Positions 8,414 through 16,621 of a DNA stretch of 55,391 bases are shown one piece after another; position 1 is the stretch's first letter; each line of letters begins with the position of its first letter. Source of the DNA: Sandaracinaceae bacterium (GTDB lineage: Bacteria > Myxococcota_A > Polyangia > Polyangiales > JAFGIB01). The stretch is taken from the NCBI GenBank assembly GCA_017881055.1, contig JADGRF010000205.1, positions 1 to 55,391 on the forward strand, given 5' to 3'. The position numbers and the translations under genes were made by a program. The notes under the pieces were generated by a model. The model did not search any database. It had not been told where the DNA came from and was given only the letters and a program-made list of their open reading frames with translations.

Positions 8414-9019
8414 ATGAACAAGACAAGTTGCGCTGTGTGTTCCGTGCTGTTGATGTTTGGCTGTGCGAAGGCGGCGGAACCTGCCGCTCCTGCCGAGCCG
8501 GCACCGTCCGCTCCGTCGGCACCCGCGGCACCTGCGGCGCCACCGCCACCTGCTGCTCCGGCACCGGAGCCGGCCGCGGCGGCAGCGGAACCCGCCGCGG
8601 CCGGGGCAGCTCAGCCCGCGGCTGGCGTCGCCGTCAAAGACGATGGCAAGCCGATCGTGGAAGCTCACATCACGGTCAGCGGCAGCACGATGACGTACGA
8701 CGTGACGAAGATCGCCGCGGCCGCGGGGCAGCGCGTGCACATCGTGCTCGAGAACAAAGTGCCAGGCATCCTCGGGCACAACTGGGCGCTGGTCCGGCCC
8801 GGCACGGAAGCCGCTGTCGCAGCCGCCGGTCTCAAGGCAGGTGCGGCTGCGGGCTACGTCGCGGAAGGCCCGGACTTGCTCGTGCACACCGAGCTCGTGC
8901 CTCCCGGCAAGACCGGCGAGCTCACCTTCAACGCGCCGGCCGCCGGAACCTATCCGTACATCTGCACCTTCCCGGGCCACTACATGATGATGAAGGGCGT
9001 GCTCACCGTGACCCCCTGA
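8414..9019 (+). CDS. Azurin-type cupredoxin lipoprotein
   Basis: A 201-residue lipoprotein with lipobox LLMFGC, a 60-residue Ala/Pro/Glu linker and an azurin-like domain. The copper ligands are His122 (GHNWAL), Cys184, His189 and Met193. The spacing Cys-x4-His-x3-Met in CTFPGHYMMM is that of azurin. Type 1 copper proteins of this kind pass single electrons between membrane complexes. The gene follows the plastocyanin-like gene by nine bases and starts at ATG 8414. Together with the CTTCH porin it forms a three-gene envelope redox unit. The copper ligands are all present, so copper binding is very likely; the redox partners are unknown. Confidence 0.85.
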   Translation: MNKTSCAVCSVLLMFGCAKAAEPAAPAEPAPSAPSAPAAPAAPPPPAAPAPEPAAAAAEPAAAGAAQPAAGVAVKDDGKPIVEAHITVSGSTMTYDVTKIAAAAGQRVHIVLENKVPGILGHNWALVRPGTEAAVAAAGLKAGAAAGYVAEGPDLLVHTELVPPGKTGELTFNAPAAGTYPYICTFPGHYMMMKGVLTVTP

Positions 9020-9072
9020 AAGCGCGGGCTGAAACCCAGGGCGCGTGCGGTCGGATCGCGTACCATGAGCGC

Positions 9073-9519
9073 GTGATCGCCCGAACCCAGACGCGGTTCT
9101 CCGCCGAGTTCCGCGTGCAGATCGTCGCCCAAGCGAGCGACATCGACGAGCTCGATCACGTCTCGAACATCGCCTACGTGCGCTGGATTCAAGACGTCGC
9201 GCTGGCGCACTCCGCGGCCGTGGGCCTGTCTTGGGCGGACTACGAGCGCATCCGCGGGATGTTCGTCGTGCGGCGGCACGAGATCGAATACCTGCGCTCT
9301 GCGAAGCTCGGGGACGCCATCGATCTGGTCACCTGGGTCGCGGACTTCCGCGGCGCCGCATCGCAGCGCCGTACGCGCATCCTACGCAGCGACGGCGGCG
9401 AGGAGCTCGCGCATGCCACCACGATCTGGGCGTACTTGGCGCGCGAGACCGGTCGACCGACACGCATTCCGCAGGACGTGATCGACGCGTTCATCCCGCG
9501 GGAGGAGAAATCGCTGTGA
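9073..9519 (+). CDS. Acyl-CoA thioesterase, 4HBT hot-dog family
   Basis: A 148-residue hot-dog-fold protein. The active-site region DIDELDHVSNIAYVRWIQ is typical of 4-hydroxybenzoyl-CoA thioesterase-like/YbgC enzymes (Asp in the D-x-x-x-H-V-x-N motif), followed by the strand RHEIEYLRSAKLGD. It should hydrolyse short acyl-CoA esters in the cytoplasm. GTG at 9073 is the first usable start in frame; the ATG at 9065 is out of frame. The stop overlaps the GTG of the DUF952 gene by four bases, indicating coupled translation. Substrate unknown. Confidence 0.8.
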   Translation: MIARTQTRFSAEFRVQIVAQASDIDELDHVSNIAYVRWIQDVALAHSAAVGLSWADYERIRGMFVVRRHEIEYLRSAKLGDAIDLVTWVADFRGAASQRRTRILRSDGGEELAHATTIWAYLARETGRPTRIPQDVIDAFIPREEKSL

Positions 9520-9872
9520 GCGAGCTCCTGTACAAGATCATGTCGCGCAGCGAGTGGTACGCCGCAGTCGCTGCCGGGTGCTACCCAGGCTCCTCGGACG
9601 ACCGGCGCGACGGCTTCATCCATTTCTCGAATGCGCAGCAGCTCGCAGGCACGGCCGAGAAGCACTTCGCCGGCCGCAACGATCTATTGCTGCTTGCGGT
9701 GGATGCCGCGTCCCTTGGCCCTTCGCTGCGTCACGAGCCTTCGCGCGGTGGCGACCTGTTTCCGCACCTGTACGGAGAGCTCGCGCTCGATTCCGTATGT
9801 TGGGTGAAAGCACTGACGTGGCAGAACGGCTCGTTCGTGTGGCCAGGCGAGCTGGATCACGGCTCGGCGTAG
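9516..9872 (+). CDS. DUF952 family protein
   Basis: A 118-residue protein matching the DUF952 layout: LYKIMSRSEW near the start, DGFIHFSNAQQL in the centre and FPHLYGELALDSV near the end. Family members are small soluble proteins of unknown activity, distantly resembling ADP-ribosyl or glutathione-type folds (family knowledge, not visible here). GTG at 9516 overlaps the thioesterase stop. The 3' end overlaps the convergent lipoprotein gene by 16 bases. Confidence 0.8.
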   Translation: MSELLYKIMSRSEWYAAVAAGCYPGSSDDRRDGFIHFSNAQQLAGTAEKHFAGRNDLLLLAVDAASLGPSLRHEPSRGGDLFPHLYGELALDSVCWVKALTWQNGSFVWPGELDHGSA

Positions 9873-10315
9873 ACTTTGCTCACCTTCCAGCCCACGTCTT
9901 TCAGCTTCTGTAGGCCGATCGCAGCGTGCATGGGTCCGACGGCGGTCATGAGCGCCAGCGTCACCTCGGCGTGATCGCCGCCGGTGATCTCGATCTTCTT
10001 GCTGCGCACCGTGATCTCCGTGCCGTAGAACTGCGCGCCCATGGCGCTACGGAACGCGCCGATCAGCTCGGCCGAGCGCGCGCTGTCGAAGACGCCGCCG
10101 ACATGCGGTACGCGCACGTCGATCGGTAGGTCCTGCATGTGCGCGTAGCCGATCGCGCGCTCCACGAGCAGATCGTTCACGGGCCCGGTCACTTCGGTCA
10201 CGAAGCGGTCGAGCAAGTCTTCGTCGCTCGGGCCTTTGTGCCGGCAGCCAACGGCGGCACTTGCGAACAGGAGCATGAGAGCAGTCAGGATGGTGAGCCG
10301 TGCAACGTGGCGCAT
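9857..10315 (-). CDS. Small lipoprotein of unknown function
   Basis: A 152-residue predicted lipoprotein starting at ATG 10315, where a signal peptide ending in SAAVGC places the lipid-modified Cys at residue 24. The mature part is soluble and charged, with no motif I recognise. The pattern HAEVTLALMTAVGPMHAAIG followed by KDVGWKVSKVYAE looks like the tail of a SnoaL/NTF2-type or DUF4878-like cone-shaped fold, which is a guess. It follows the spermidine-synthase-like gene by 49 bases in the same direction and is probably co-transcribed with it. Confidence 0.7.
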   Translation of the reverse strand: MRHVARLTILTALMLLFASAAVGCRHKGPSDEDLLDRFVTEVTGPVNDLLVERAIGYAHMQDLPIDVRVPHVGGVFDSARSAELIGAFRSAMGAQFYGTEITVRSKKIEITGGDHAEVTLALMTAVGPMHAAIGLQKLKDVGWKVSKVYAEP

Positions 10316-10364
10316 GCCGCGAGCGTACCGCACTGCCGGTGCTTCGGAGAACCGCCGCTCGCGT

Positions 10365-11075
10365 TCAGCGCGGAAGCGCCGGCTTTGCCGGCTCGGGTCG
10401 CACGCGCCGGGTGCCGAGCCAGATCGTGTTGCGCACGCCTTTGGCCTTGGTCCGGCTGCGCACGCTGAGGCGCTCCACACCGAAGCCCGCGCGCTCCATG
10501 CGCGCAGTGAACGCTTGATCCGGCCCCGCCGACCAGACCGCGAGCACGCCGTGATCTCGCAGCGCGGCGTGCGCGGCCGCGAGGCCGTTCGGTCCGTAGA
10601 GCTTGTCGTTGCTCGCGCGCGTGAACGCCTCGGGGCCGTTGTCGACGTCGAGCACAATGGCATCGAACGCGCCCTTGCGTTCGCGCATGACTTGGCCCAC
10701 GTCGAGCTCGCGCACACGCACCCGTCGATCGGCGAGCGGTGTCGCCGCCAGCTCCGCCAAGTGCGTGCGGTTCCAAACGACCACTTCGGGCACGAGCTCC
10801 GCGAGCACGACCTCGGCGTCCTTCGGAAGCACGCGCAGCGCGGTGGCAAGCGTGAAGCCCATGCCGAGCCCGCCGATCAATACGCGCGCGCGTTTTGCCC
10901 CTGCGATGCGTGCGCAGGAGAGCTCTGCGAGCGCGTCCTCCGAGCCGTGACTGCGACTGTTCATCAGCTCGAGGCCGTCGCAGCGAATCGAGAACTCCGT
11001 GTCGCGGCGATGCAGAACCAGCTCGCTCTTGCTGCCGGGCACGCGGGCGCGAGCGAGTGTCTCCCATGGAATCAT
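10365..11075 (-). CDS. Spermidine synthase-like methyltransferase-fold protein
   Basis: A 236-residue soluble protein of the spermidine-synthase superfamily. It shows the nucleotide-binding loop LIGGLGMGFTLATAL, the acidic strand VVLAELVPEVVVWN and DAIVLDVDNGPEAFT where the catalytic Asp of aminopropyltransferases lies. It is shorter than true SpeE (about 280 residues) and lacks the N-terminal beta-strand domain, so polyamine synthesis is uncertain. Many such short proteins are annotated only as spermidine-synthase-like. ATG at 11075 starts the frame. It is divergent from the chlorite-dismutase-family gene. Confidence 0.75.
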   Translation of the reverse strand: MIPWETLARARVPGSKSELVLHRRDTEFSIRCDGLELMNSRSHGSEDALAELSCARIAGAKRARVLIGGLGMGFTLATALRVLPKDAEVVLAELVPEVVVWNRTHLAELAATPLADRRVRVRELDVGQVMRERKGAFDAIVLDVDNGPEAFTRASNDKLYGPNGLAAAHAALRDHGVLAVWSAGPDQAFTARMERAGFGVERLSVRSRTKAKGVRNTIWLGTRRVRPEPAKPALPR

Positions 11076-11164
11076 CGCGCCAATCTACCAGGCCATGTGC
11101 CATGTTTCGAGCCCGTGAAAAGCGCCGCCGGGCTCGTCGCGCGCGCACGTTCGCGTGGTATGCG

Positions 11165-11755
11165 ATGCGGATGGCGGCACCGATTCTCGCGATCTTTGCC
11201 TTTGAATCCGAACCCGCACCGAGCACCATCGCCCCCACGGGTTTCTTTCGCGTGGAGAGCATTCGGGCCCAGCGCGGCGCCACGCTGCCGGACGCGCGCC
11301 GCTTGCAGCTGCACGAAGGTACGCACACGCTACCGGCTGGCGCGCACGCGAGTTACGTGCTGCGCGGCAGCACCGGCCACGTGCGCTATGTGACCGACAC
11401 GGAGAAGGTTGCACTGGCCGTTCATCCGCCTCTGCTCGAGCGACCGGTCGCCACGCGCGCATCGCTGATTCCGATTCGCAAGTCGGATGCGTGGTGGGAG
11501 TTGTCGCAGGACAAGCGACGCGCCATTCTCGAGGAGCGCTCGCACCACATCGCGATCGGACTCGAGTACGTGCCCGCGATCGCGCGCCGGCTCTATCACG
11601 CGCGCGAGCTCGGGGAGTCGTTCGATTTCCTGACTTGGTTCGAGTACGCCCCGAGCGATGCCGGGCGCTTCGCCGAGCTGCTGAAGGCGCTGCGAGCCAC
11701 CGAGGAGTGGAAGTACGTGGAGCGCGAGGTGCAGGTGGATTTGACTCGACTGTAG
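11165..11755 (+). CDS. Chlorite dismutase family protein (HemQ-like fold)
   Basis: A 196-residue protein whose C-terminal half is a clear chlorite dismutase/HemQ-superfamily sequence: KSDAWWELSQDKRR, then EERSHHIAIGLEYVPAIARR, then LGESFDFLTWFEYAP and ATEEWKYVEREV. Members bind haem and act either as chlorite dismutases or in haem synthesis (HemQ). This one is short, with a reduced N-terminal half, so the catalytic type cannot be told. The His pair in ERSHH lies where the haem ligand is expected. I chose ATG 11165; ATG 11102 would add 21 very basic residues. Confidence 0.75.
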   Translation: MRMAAPILAIFAFESEPAPSTIAPTGFFRVESIRAQRGATLPDARRLQLHEGTHTLPAGAHASYVLRGSTGHVRYVTDTEKVALAVHPPLLERPVATRASLIPIRKSDAWWELSQDKRRAILEERSHHIAIGLEYVPAIARRLYHARELGESFDFLTWFEYAPSDAGRFAELLKALRATEEWKYVEREVQVDLTRL

Positions 11756-11845
11756 CCGTCGCGCGTTCGTGCGCATCATTTCGCCTGATGCACACGCGGT
11801 TGTGATCGATTCGTCACCATGGTCGCTCACGCTCTCGTGGGCAGC

Positions 11846-12961
11846 ATGGAGAACGTTCGCCGGCGCGTCACGCGGCTTCTGCTCGCCATCGGCATCGTGG
11901 CGACGCTGGGCTCGAGCTTCGGTCAAGCGCGTGAGCGCATGGACGACGCGGCTGCAGTCGTTGGCGGCGCATACGCATCGCCGGCAAGCCTGACCCGTGT
12001 GCCCCACCGCGCGCCGGCTCGCTGCGTCGTCGTCGTCACGCTCGATGGCGTGCGCTGGCAAGACATCTTCGACGATCCGAGGCGCGTCCCGAACCTGCGC
12101 TGGTTGATGAGCGCGGAGGGCGCCGCGCTGGGCGCGCCCGGTCGTGGTGCGCGGATCAGCGCTTCCGGTCCAAGCTTCGTTTCGCTGCCGGGCTACCTCG
12201 AGCTGATGACCGGGCGCAGCGACAGCGGCTGCAAGAACAACGACTGTGCGTCCACCCTCGTTCCGACGGTGGCCGACGAGATCGTGGAGAGTGGTCGCGG
12301 GGACGTCGCGGTGTTCTCGTCGTGGTCCGGCATCGATCGCGCCGCCAGCGCAGCCGCGGAGACGGTCGCAGTCTCGGCCGGTCGCTACGGGGGCCGCGGC
12401 CGCGCACTGCTCGAGCAGGACTTCAGCGTTGCAGCCAAGCTACGCGCGGGCGAGCACGCCCCGAGCGAGCTCGACGGCGACGACTTTCGGCCCGACGCGG
12501 CAACCGGCGAGCTCGCGCTTGCGTATCTCGCGGCGCACCGCACCGGATTCACGTTCGTGGGCTTGGGTGAGACCGACGAATACGCCCACCTGCACGACGT
12601 GCCGGGCTACGTGGCAGCGCTGCGGCGCGACGACGCGATCATCGGACGCATCGCCGAGCTGGTCTTGGATCGCAACGCGCACGGCGTTCCGACCACGCTG
12701 ATCGTCACGACCGATCACGGTCGAGCCCACGACTTTGCGGACCACGGGCGCGAGCACCCTGAGTCCGCGCGCATCTGGTTGGTGGCCGCTGGCGCCGGCA
12801 TCGAGGCACGCGGCCGAGTCGACTCCCCGGCAGCTCGCCACCTCGCCGACATCGTTCCCACGATTCGTTCCCTCATGCAGTTGCCAGCTGCCGGCGCCAC
12901 GTCGTCGCGCGACCGCGCGGCCGGGCACGTGCTCACGGAGCTGCTGCATGGCTCGCGTTGA
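11846..12961 (+). CDS. Exported alkaline-phosphatase-superfamily phosphodiesterase
   Basis: A 371-residue protein with a signal peptide (VTRLLLAIGIVATLGSSFG) and the metal-site landmarks of the alkaline phosphatase/type I phosphodiesterase superfamily: VVTLDGVRWQD near residue 65, a Ser nucleophile region SFVSLPGYLELMTG, GLGETDEYAHLHD and LIVTTDHGRAHDFADHG. It should hydrolyse phosphate or phosphodiester bonds outside the cytoplasm using two metal ions. ATG 11846 gives a tight signal peptide; ATG 11819 adds nine residues. It ends seven bases before the stop of the convergent glycosyltransferase gene. Substrate unknown; phosphoglycolipids are a guess from the neighbours. Confidence 0.8.
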   Translation: MENVRRRVTRLLLAIGIVATLGSSFGQARERMDDAAAVVGGAYASPASLTRVPHRAPARCVVVVTLDGVRWQDIFDDPRRVPNLRWLMSAEGAALGAPGRGARISASGPSFVSLPGYLELMTGRSDSGCKNNDCASTLVPTVADEIVESGRGDVAVFSSWSGIDRAASAAAETVAVSAGRYGGRGRALLEQDFSVAAKLRAGEHAPSELDGDDFRPDAATGELALAYLAAHRTGFTFVGLGETDEYAHLHDVPGYVAALRRDDAIIGRIAELVLDRNAHGVPTTLIVTTDHGRAHDFADHGREHPESARIWLVAAGAGIEARGRVDSPAARHLADIVPTIRSLMQLPAAGATSSRDRAAGHVLTELLHGSR

Positions 12962-12968
12962 AGGCGCA

Positions 12969-14267
12969 TTACTGAGCGGCTACTGAGCGGTCGCGCTCGT
13001 GGCCGCCTGCGATGCGCTCCAGGATTCGATACAAGTCCAGGTGCGGCATGCGCTTGCTCCCGGCCCACGCTGCAGCGGCCAAGTGTCCGTCGTCCAGCAA
13101 CTCCTGCAAGCGGTCGCCGATCACGCGCGGATTGCGCTGCTTGAGCGCGACGCCACTCTCGCGCGCGAAGCGCAGGTTGTAGCTCTCGTGAACCCCGATC
13201 GGATCGGAGAGCAGGAGCGGTATGCCGAGGCCCGCGTAGAAGACCATCTCGCTCGGCTTGGTCCACAGCACGTCGGTGTGCGCGAGCAGCTCGTCGAAGC
13301 GGTCGAAGTACGTATCCAGCTGCGGTTCGAACAGGATCTCCACGCTGCGTCCGAGCTCGTTCGTGAGCCGGGTCCGCTCGAGTTGAGCCTGGAACGTGGC
13401 GAGCACCTCCGGTCGCACGCCGGCTACCAACGTCAGCCGCGCGCGGCCGTCGCGCAGGAGCGCGGCGAGGCCGGGCAGAAACAACGCGGGCAGCTCGGCT
13501 TGAGCGCCGGCGCCTCCGACCGCGAACACGACGTGCACCGGCGCGCTGCTCTTCGGCAACGGCTCAAACGCCGCCAAGTCTTCTCGGAATTGCTCTCGGA
13601 ACGCGTGCTTGGGATCGAGGCGCGCGAGTCGAGCGGCCAGGTTGCGGCGCAGCACCGGTGCGTCGACGCCACCGACCAAGCCGTGCGGCAGCGGAAAGCC
13701 CGTGAGCTCGATCGAGTCCTTGTTCACGCCGTACGCGCGTAAGCGCCGCACGACGCGGCCGCTTGGTGCGAAGTAGTGGATCTTGCTCGAGCCAAGTGTG
13801 ATCGGTGCCCACACGCGATTGACGTCGGAGTCCGTGACCACGCAGAAGATTCGATCGTATCCGTGAAAGTCCGCGAGCACGGCGGGCGAGTAGAACGTAG
13901 TCACCAGCGCGAGGTCGCGCTCCTGCAGGTGCGACACGATCGACTGGCCGAGCCCACGTCGCGCCGCGCGCTCCAGCATGCGCGTGCCGAGATTGGGTGA
14001 CGAAAGATCACGGAACGGATGCAGGTGCGGAATGTCGGTGAGTGACTCGAGCAACATGCGAACCGGCTGCCCAACCACCGGTAAGCTGGAAACGCGCGAT
14101 ACGTTCTCGTAGAAGCGGCGGATCGCGGACCAGCGTGAGCGCTCTTCGGCGTCCGCGAGTGGTGCGCGGTCGGCGTGCAGCACCGATACACCGAGCTGGT
14201 TCGCGATCGAGCGCGCCGGCCGCAGGTGTCCATACCCCATGTCGATGGCGACGACGGCGGCGTTCAT
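12969..14267 (-). CDS. GT28/MGDG-synthase-like glycosyltransferase
   Basis: A 432-residue predicted glycosyltransferase of GT-B fold. The N-terminus reads AAVVAIDMGYGHLRPARSI, the Gly-His-x3-Ala acceptor loop of MurG/MGDG-synthase-like enzymes. A C-terminal donor-site segment TKPSEMVFYAGLGIPLLLSD follows the usual pattern. ATG 14267 is preferred because the upstream extension lacks family features. It is last in the minus-strand operon metallophosphoesterase - GT21 - this gene, with a 13-base gap before it. Transfer of a sugar to a membrane lipid already glycosylated by the GT21 enzyme is a reasonable inference. Confidence 0.7.
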   Translation of the reverse strand: MNAAVVAIDMGYGHLRPARSIANQLGVSVLHADRAPLADAEERSRWSAIRRFYENVSRVSSLPVVGQPVRMLLESLTDIPHLHPFRDLSSPNLGTRMLERAARRGLGQSIVSHLQERDLALVTTFYSPAVLADFHGYDRIFCVVTDSDVNRVWAPITLGSSKIHYFAPSGRVVRRLRAYGVNKDSIELTGFPLPHGLVGGVDAPVLRRNLAARLARLDPKHAFREQFREDLAAFEPLPKSSAPVHVVFAVGGAGAQAELPALFLPGLAALLRDGRARLTLVAGVRPEVLATFQAQLERTRLTNELGRSVEILFEPQLDTYFDRFDELLAHTDVLWTKPSEMVFYAGLGIPLLLSDPIGVHESYNLRFARESGVALKQRNPRVIGDRLQELLDDGHLAAAAWAGSKRMPHLDLYRILERIAGGHERDRSVAAQ

Positions 14268-14280
14268 GTTCGGCGCGCTC

Positions 14281-15492
14281 TCATCGTGCGGCGATGGCCG
14301 TGCCCGGTCGTAAGCTGGAGCCACGACCTGTGCGAGAGACACGCGTGCCTGCGCCGATGCGCAAGCGATTGCCACGCCACTCCACGGTGCGCCGGAACAG
14401 CGCGATCACCCAGACGAGCAGCAGCAGAGCATCCTTGAGCGGCAGGCACGCGAGCGCCGACAGCGGTGGCCAGCGCCCGGATACCGTGCGCGCGAGGTAC
14501 GCGTCGTTCACCAGGCGCAGGGCGAGTAGCCCTGCCGTTAGCGGCAAGAAGCGCGCGGAGTACAGCGCTGGCGCTACGAGCCAAGGCGTCGGGTAGAGCA
14601 GGGGCTCACAGGCGTACGCATCGAGCGCTACCCAGCGTCGCAGCTGTGCCCAGCGCAGGTGGCGCTGCAGGAAGCGTCGCAGCGACAGCTTGCGGTTGTG
14701 CGTGGTCACCGGCACGGCGCACAGGGTCACGCGCTGGCCCGTGCTCGCGTAGCGCTGGCCGAGCACATAGTCCTCCGCGAGCACGTCGCGCATGCTGGCG
14801 AGACCGCCGAGCGCCGTCAGCTCGCTCCTGCGCATCAGCATCGACTTGCCGATCACGACCGGTCGTCCGAACACGTCGGCCATGCACACGCCCGCGGCCA
14901 CGAACGTGTTCAGGTGTAGGTTCTCGAGGCTCGCGCCCAAGCTGGCTTCGCTCTCGCCGATGATGACGTTCGAGACCAGCGCCACACCGGGCTCGTCCAT
15001 TGCGCTCGCCAGCTGCCTCAAGTAGTCGGGGGTGGCGCGAACGTTCGAGTCGGAGATCAGCAGGTGCTCGTGGCTCGCCACGCGCAGCATGTTCAAGAGG
15101 TTGGCGATCTTCGGGTTGGCGGCGCTGGCGCGCGCGGGCCGCACCACCACGCGCATCGCGACCTCCGGGTGCTCGTGCAGCAGCCGACGCACGACGCGCA
15201 GTGCGGGATCGCTCGGGTCGGTGACGCCGAAGATGACCTCGAACGCCGGGTAGTCCTGTTGCACGATCGACAGCAGGTTCTCGTACAGGTCTTCGTCGAG
15301 CCCGCACAGCGGCTTGAGCACCGAGATCGGCGCGAGCGGCGTGCTGGTTGCAAGCGGTCGTGACCGCGCGCGCTTCTGCCCATGCAGCAGCTGGCGTGCC
15401 GTGAAGTGCAACACGAGCGTCGCGAGGAACGAGCTTGCACAGGCCACGAGCAGCACCACCTCGAGCACGTCGAGCGTGTTGCTCGTAGTCAT
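14281..15492 (-). CDS. GT21 glycosyltransferase, ceramide glucosyltransferase/HpnI type
   Basis: A 403-residue membrane-bound GT-A enzyme. One N-terminal membrane helix is followed by ISVLKPLCGLDEDLYENL, the hallmark of the ceramide glucosyltransferase/HpnI family. Then come the Asp motifs SDSNVRATPDYL and LAEDYVLG, and the RHLRW form of the (Q/R)xxRW motif. Two or three hydrophobic segments close the protein. The family transfers a sugar from a nucleotide donor to ceramide or a hopanoid/diacylglycerol at the cytoplasmic face. Its stop is 13 bases before the GT28-like start, and its ATG abuts the stop of the metallophosphoesterase. Myxobacteria make sphingolipids, so a glycosphingolipid product is plausible but unproven. 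Confidence 0.8.
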   Translation of the reverse strand: MTTSNTLDVLEVVLLVACASSFLATLVLHFTARQLLHGQKRARSRPLATSTPLAPISVLKPLCGLDEDLYENLLSIVQQDYPAFEVIFGVTDPSDPALRVVRRLLHEHPEVAMRVVVRPARASAANPKIANLLNMLRVASHEHLLISDSNVRATPDYLRQLASAMDEPGVALVSNVIIGESEASLGASLENLHLNTFVAAGVCMADVFGRPVVIGKSMLMRRSELTALGGLASMRDVLAEDYVLGQRYASTGQRVTLCAVPVTTHNRKLSLRRFLQRHLRWAQLRRWVALDAYACEPLLYPTPWLVAPALYSARFLPLTAGLLALRLVNDAYLARTVSGRWPPLSALACLPLKDALLLLVWVIALFRRTVEWRGNRLRIGAGTRVSRTGRGSSLRPGTAIAAR

Positions 15493-16368
15493 CTATGCAA
15501 ACACCGGTGTGGCCGCGAGCAGCGGCGTGTGCGACGTGTTCACGGAGCCGACCGGCTGCAGTGTCGGCGCACCGAGCTCGCGCAGCGTGCAGTCTTCGGC
15601 TTTGTACAAGCGCAGCGTCTGATGCTGATCGCGCACCGACGCGGTACAGAAGACCTGCGCGTGCTCGCGGCCGCACAGGTTGCGTGTGGCGCGCGCGTGC
15701 ACGTGGCCATGCAGCACGTGCAGACGTGTTCGTTCGAGCAACAGGTCGTGCAGCGCGCGGCCATTCTCCACGCCATCGAACCACTCGAGACCCGCCCAGG
15801 CTGGGCTGCCGAGCGGATGGTGCTGCGCGATAACCAGTGCGCGAGTTCGCGACACCGTGTCGTTCGCCAGCCTGCGGATGCTGTGCACGTCGTCGGGGCG
15901 AACGAGGCCGCCTGCACGCACGATCCACTGACCTTCCAGCATCGTCGAGATCGGCTTGATGATAGCGTCCTCCAGCACCGTGCATGCGCCCGGAGCGCTC
16001 GTTCCGCGGTAGCTCGCCAGCGGGCCGGCGAGTGCGCGTGCGTACGTGCCGGGCTCGCTGTAGCCGTCGTGATTGCCCGGTACGATCGTGATGCGCTCGG
16101 CTGCGATGCCGCTGTCAGCTAGCACCTCCGCCAACACTTCGAACTGCTCGTCGCGACCGTCCTCCGTGAGGTCGCCCGTGAGCACGACGTGTTCTGCACC
16201 GAGGCGCCGGGCTTCTGCCAGCGCGCTCTTGGTCGCTGCGATGCGCGCTTCGGCGTCGAGCGGTGTGCCCACGCTGAGCAGTGCCAAACGACTGCGATCG
16301 AGAGCGCCGCGACGAAAGTGCCTGCGCTCGATCAAATGGAGATCCGAGAGATGCGCGAGAATCGTCAT
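15493..16368 (-). CDS. Calcineurin-like metallophosphoesterase
   Basis: A 291-residue soluble enzyme with all five metallophosphatase blocks in order: HLSDLHL, LTGDLTEDG, PGNHDGY, AQHHPLGSP and HGHVHA. These bind two metal ions and cleave phosphomono- or diesters. ATG 16368 starts directly at the first beta strand (TILAHLSDLHL). It is the first gene of a compact three-gene operon with two glycosyltransferases (next ATG immediately after the TAG). A role in lipid phosphate removal, similar in logic to LpxH, is inference from context. Confidence 0.85.
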   Translation of the reverse strand: MTILAHLSDLHLIERRHFRRGALDRSRLALLSVGTPLDAEARIAATKSALAEARRLGAEHVVLTGDLTEDGRDEQFEVLAEVLADSGIAAERITIVPGNHDGYSEPGTYARALAGPLASYRGTSAPGACTVLEDAIIKPISTMLEGQWIVRAGGLVRPDDVHSIRRLANDTVSRTRALVIAQHHPLGSPAWAGLEWFDGVENGRALHDLLLERTRLHVLHGHVHARATRNLCGREHAQVFCTASVRDQHQTLRLYKAEDCTLRELGAPTLQPVGSVNTSHTPLLAATPVFA

Positions 16369-16486
16369 GCCAGCCACTCTGGACCTCGTGCGATACATCG
16401 ACGTTCCGATTCGGTGACGTCTCCGTGAAATTCGACAGCTGTAACGGATCGGCACACCATCACGAAGTCTTGACGCGCAGCATGCG

Positions 16487-16606
16487 GGCGATGCGCTCGA
16501 CTTCTGGCGCGTGCTGCTCGCCGATCGCGCGGAGAAGCGACTGCTGTTGTACGCCGAGATGAAGCTCCCGGGCGAAGCCTGGCTGCTCGCGGCGGGACCC
16601 GACTGA
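16487..16606 (+). pseudogene. Fragment of a DUF2867-type C-terminus
   Basis: On the plus strand, from 16487 to a TGA at 16604-16606, the frame reads GDALDFWRV...KRLLLYAEMKLPGEAWL. This is the recognisable end of DUF2867 domains found at the C-terminus of NAD(P)-binding epimerase-like proteins. Nothing upstream in frame (16369-16486) continues the domain and there is no start codon, so this is a truncated remnant of about 40 codons. The rest of 16369-16621 shows nothing else. Confidence 0.5.
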
Positions 16607-16621
16607 CGCCGGGTTCGTGTG

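Noticed and set aside
7740-8630. Repetitive GCC/CCG-rich DNA in the cupredoxin genes
   Set aside because: This is codon repetition of Ala/Pro linkers in lipoproteins, not a DNA repeat or CRISPR array.
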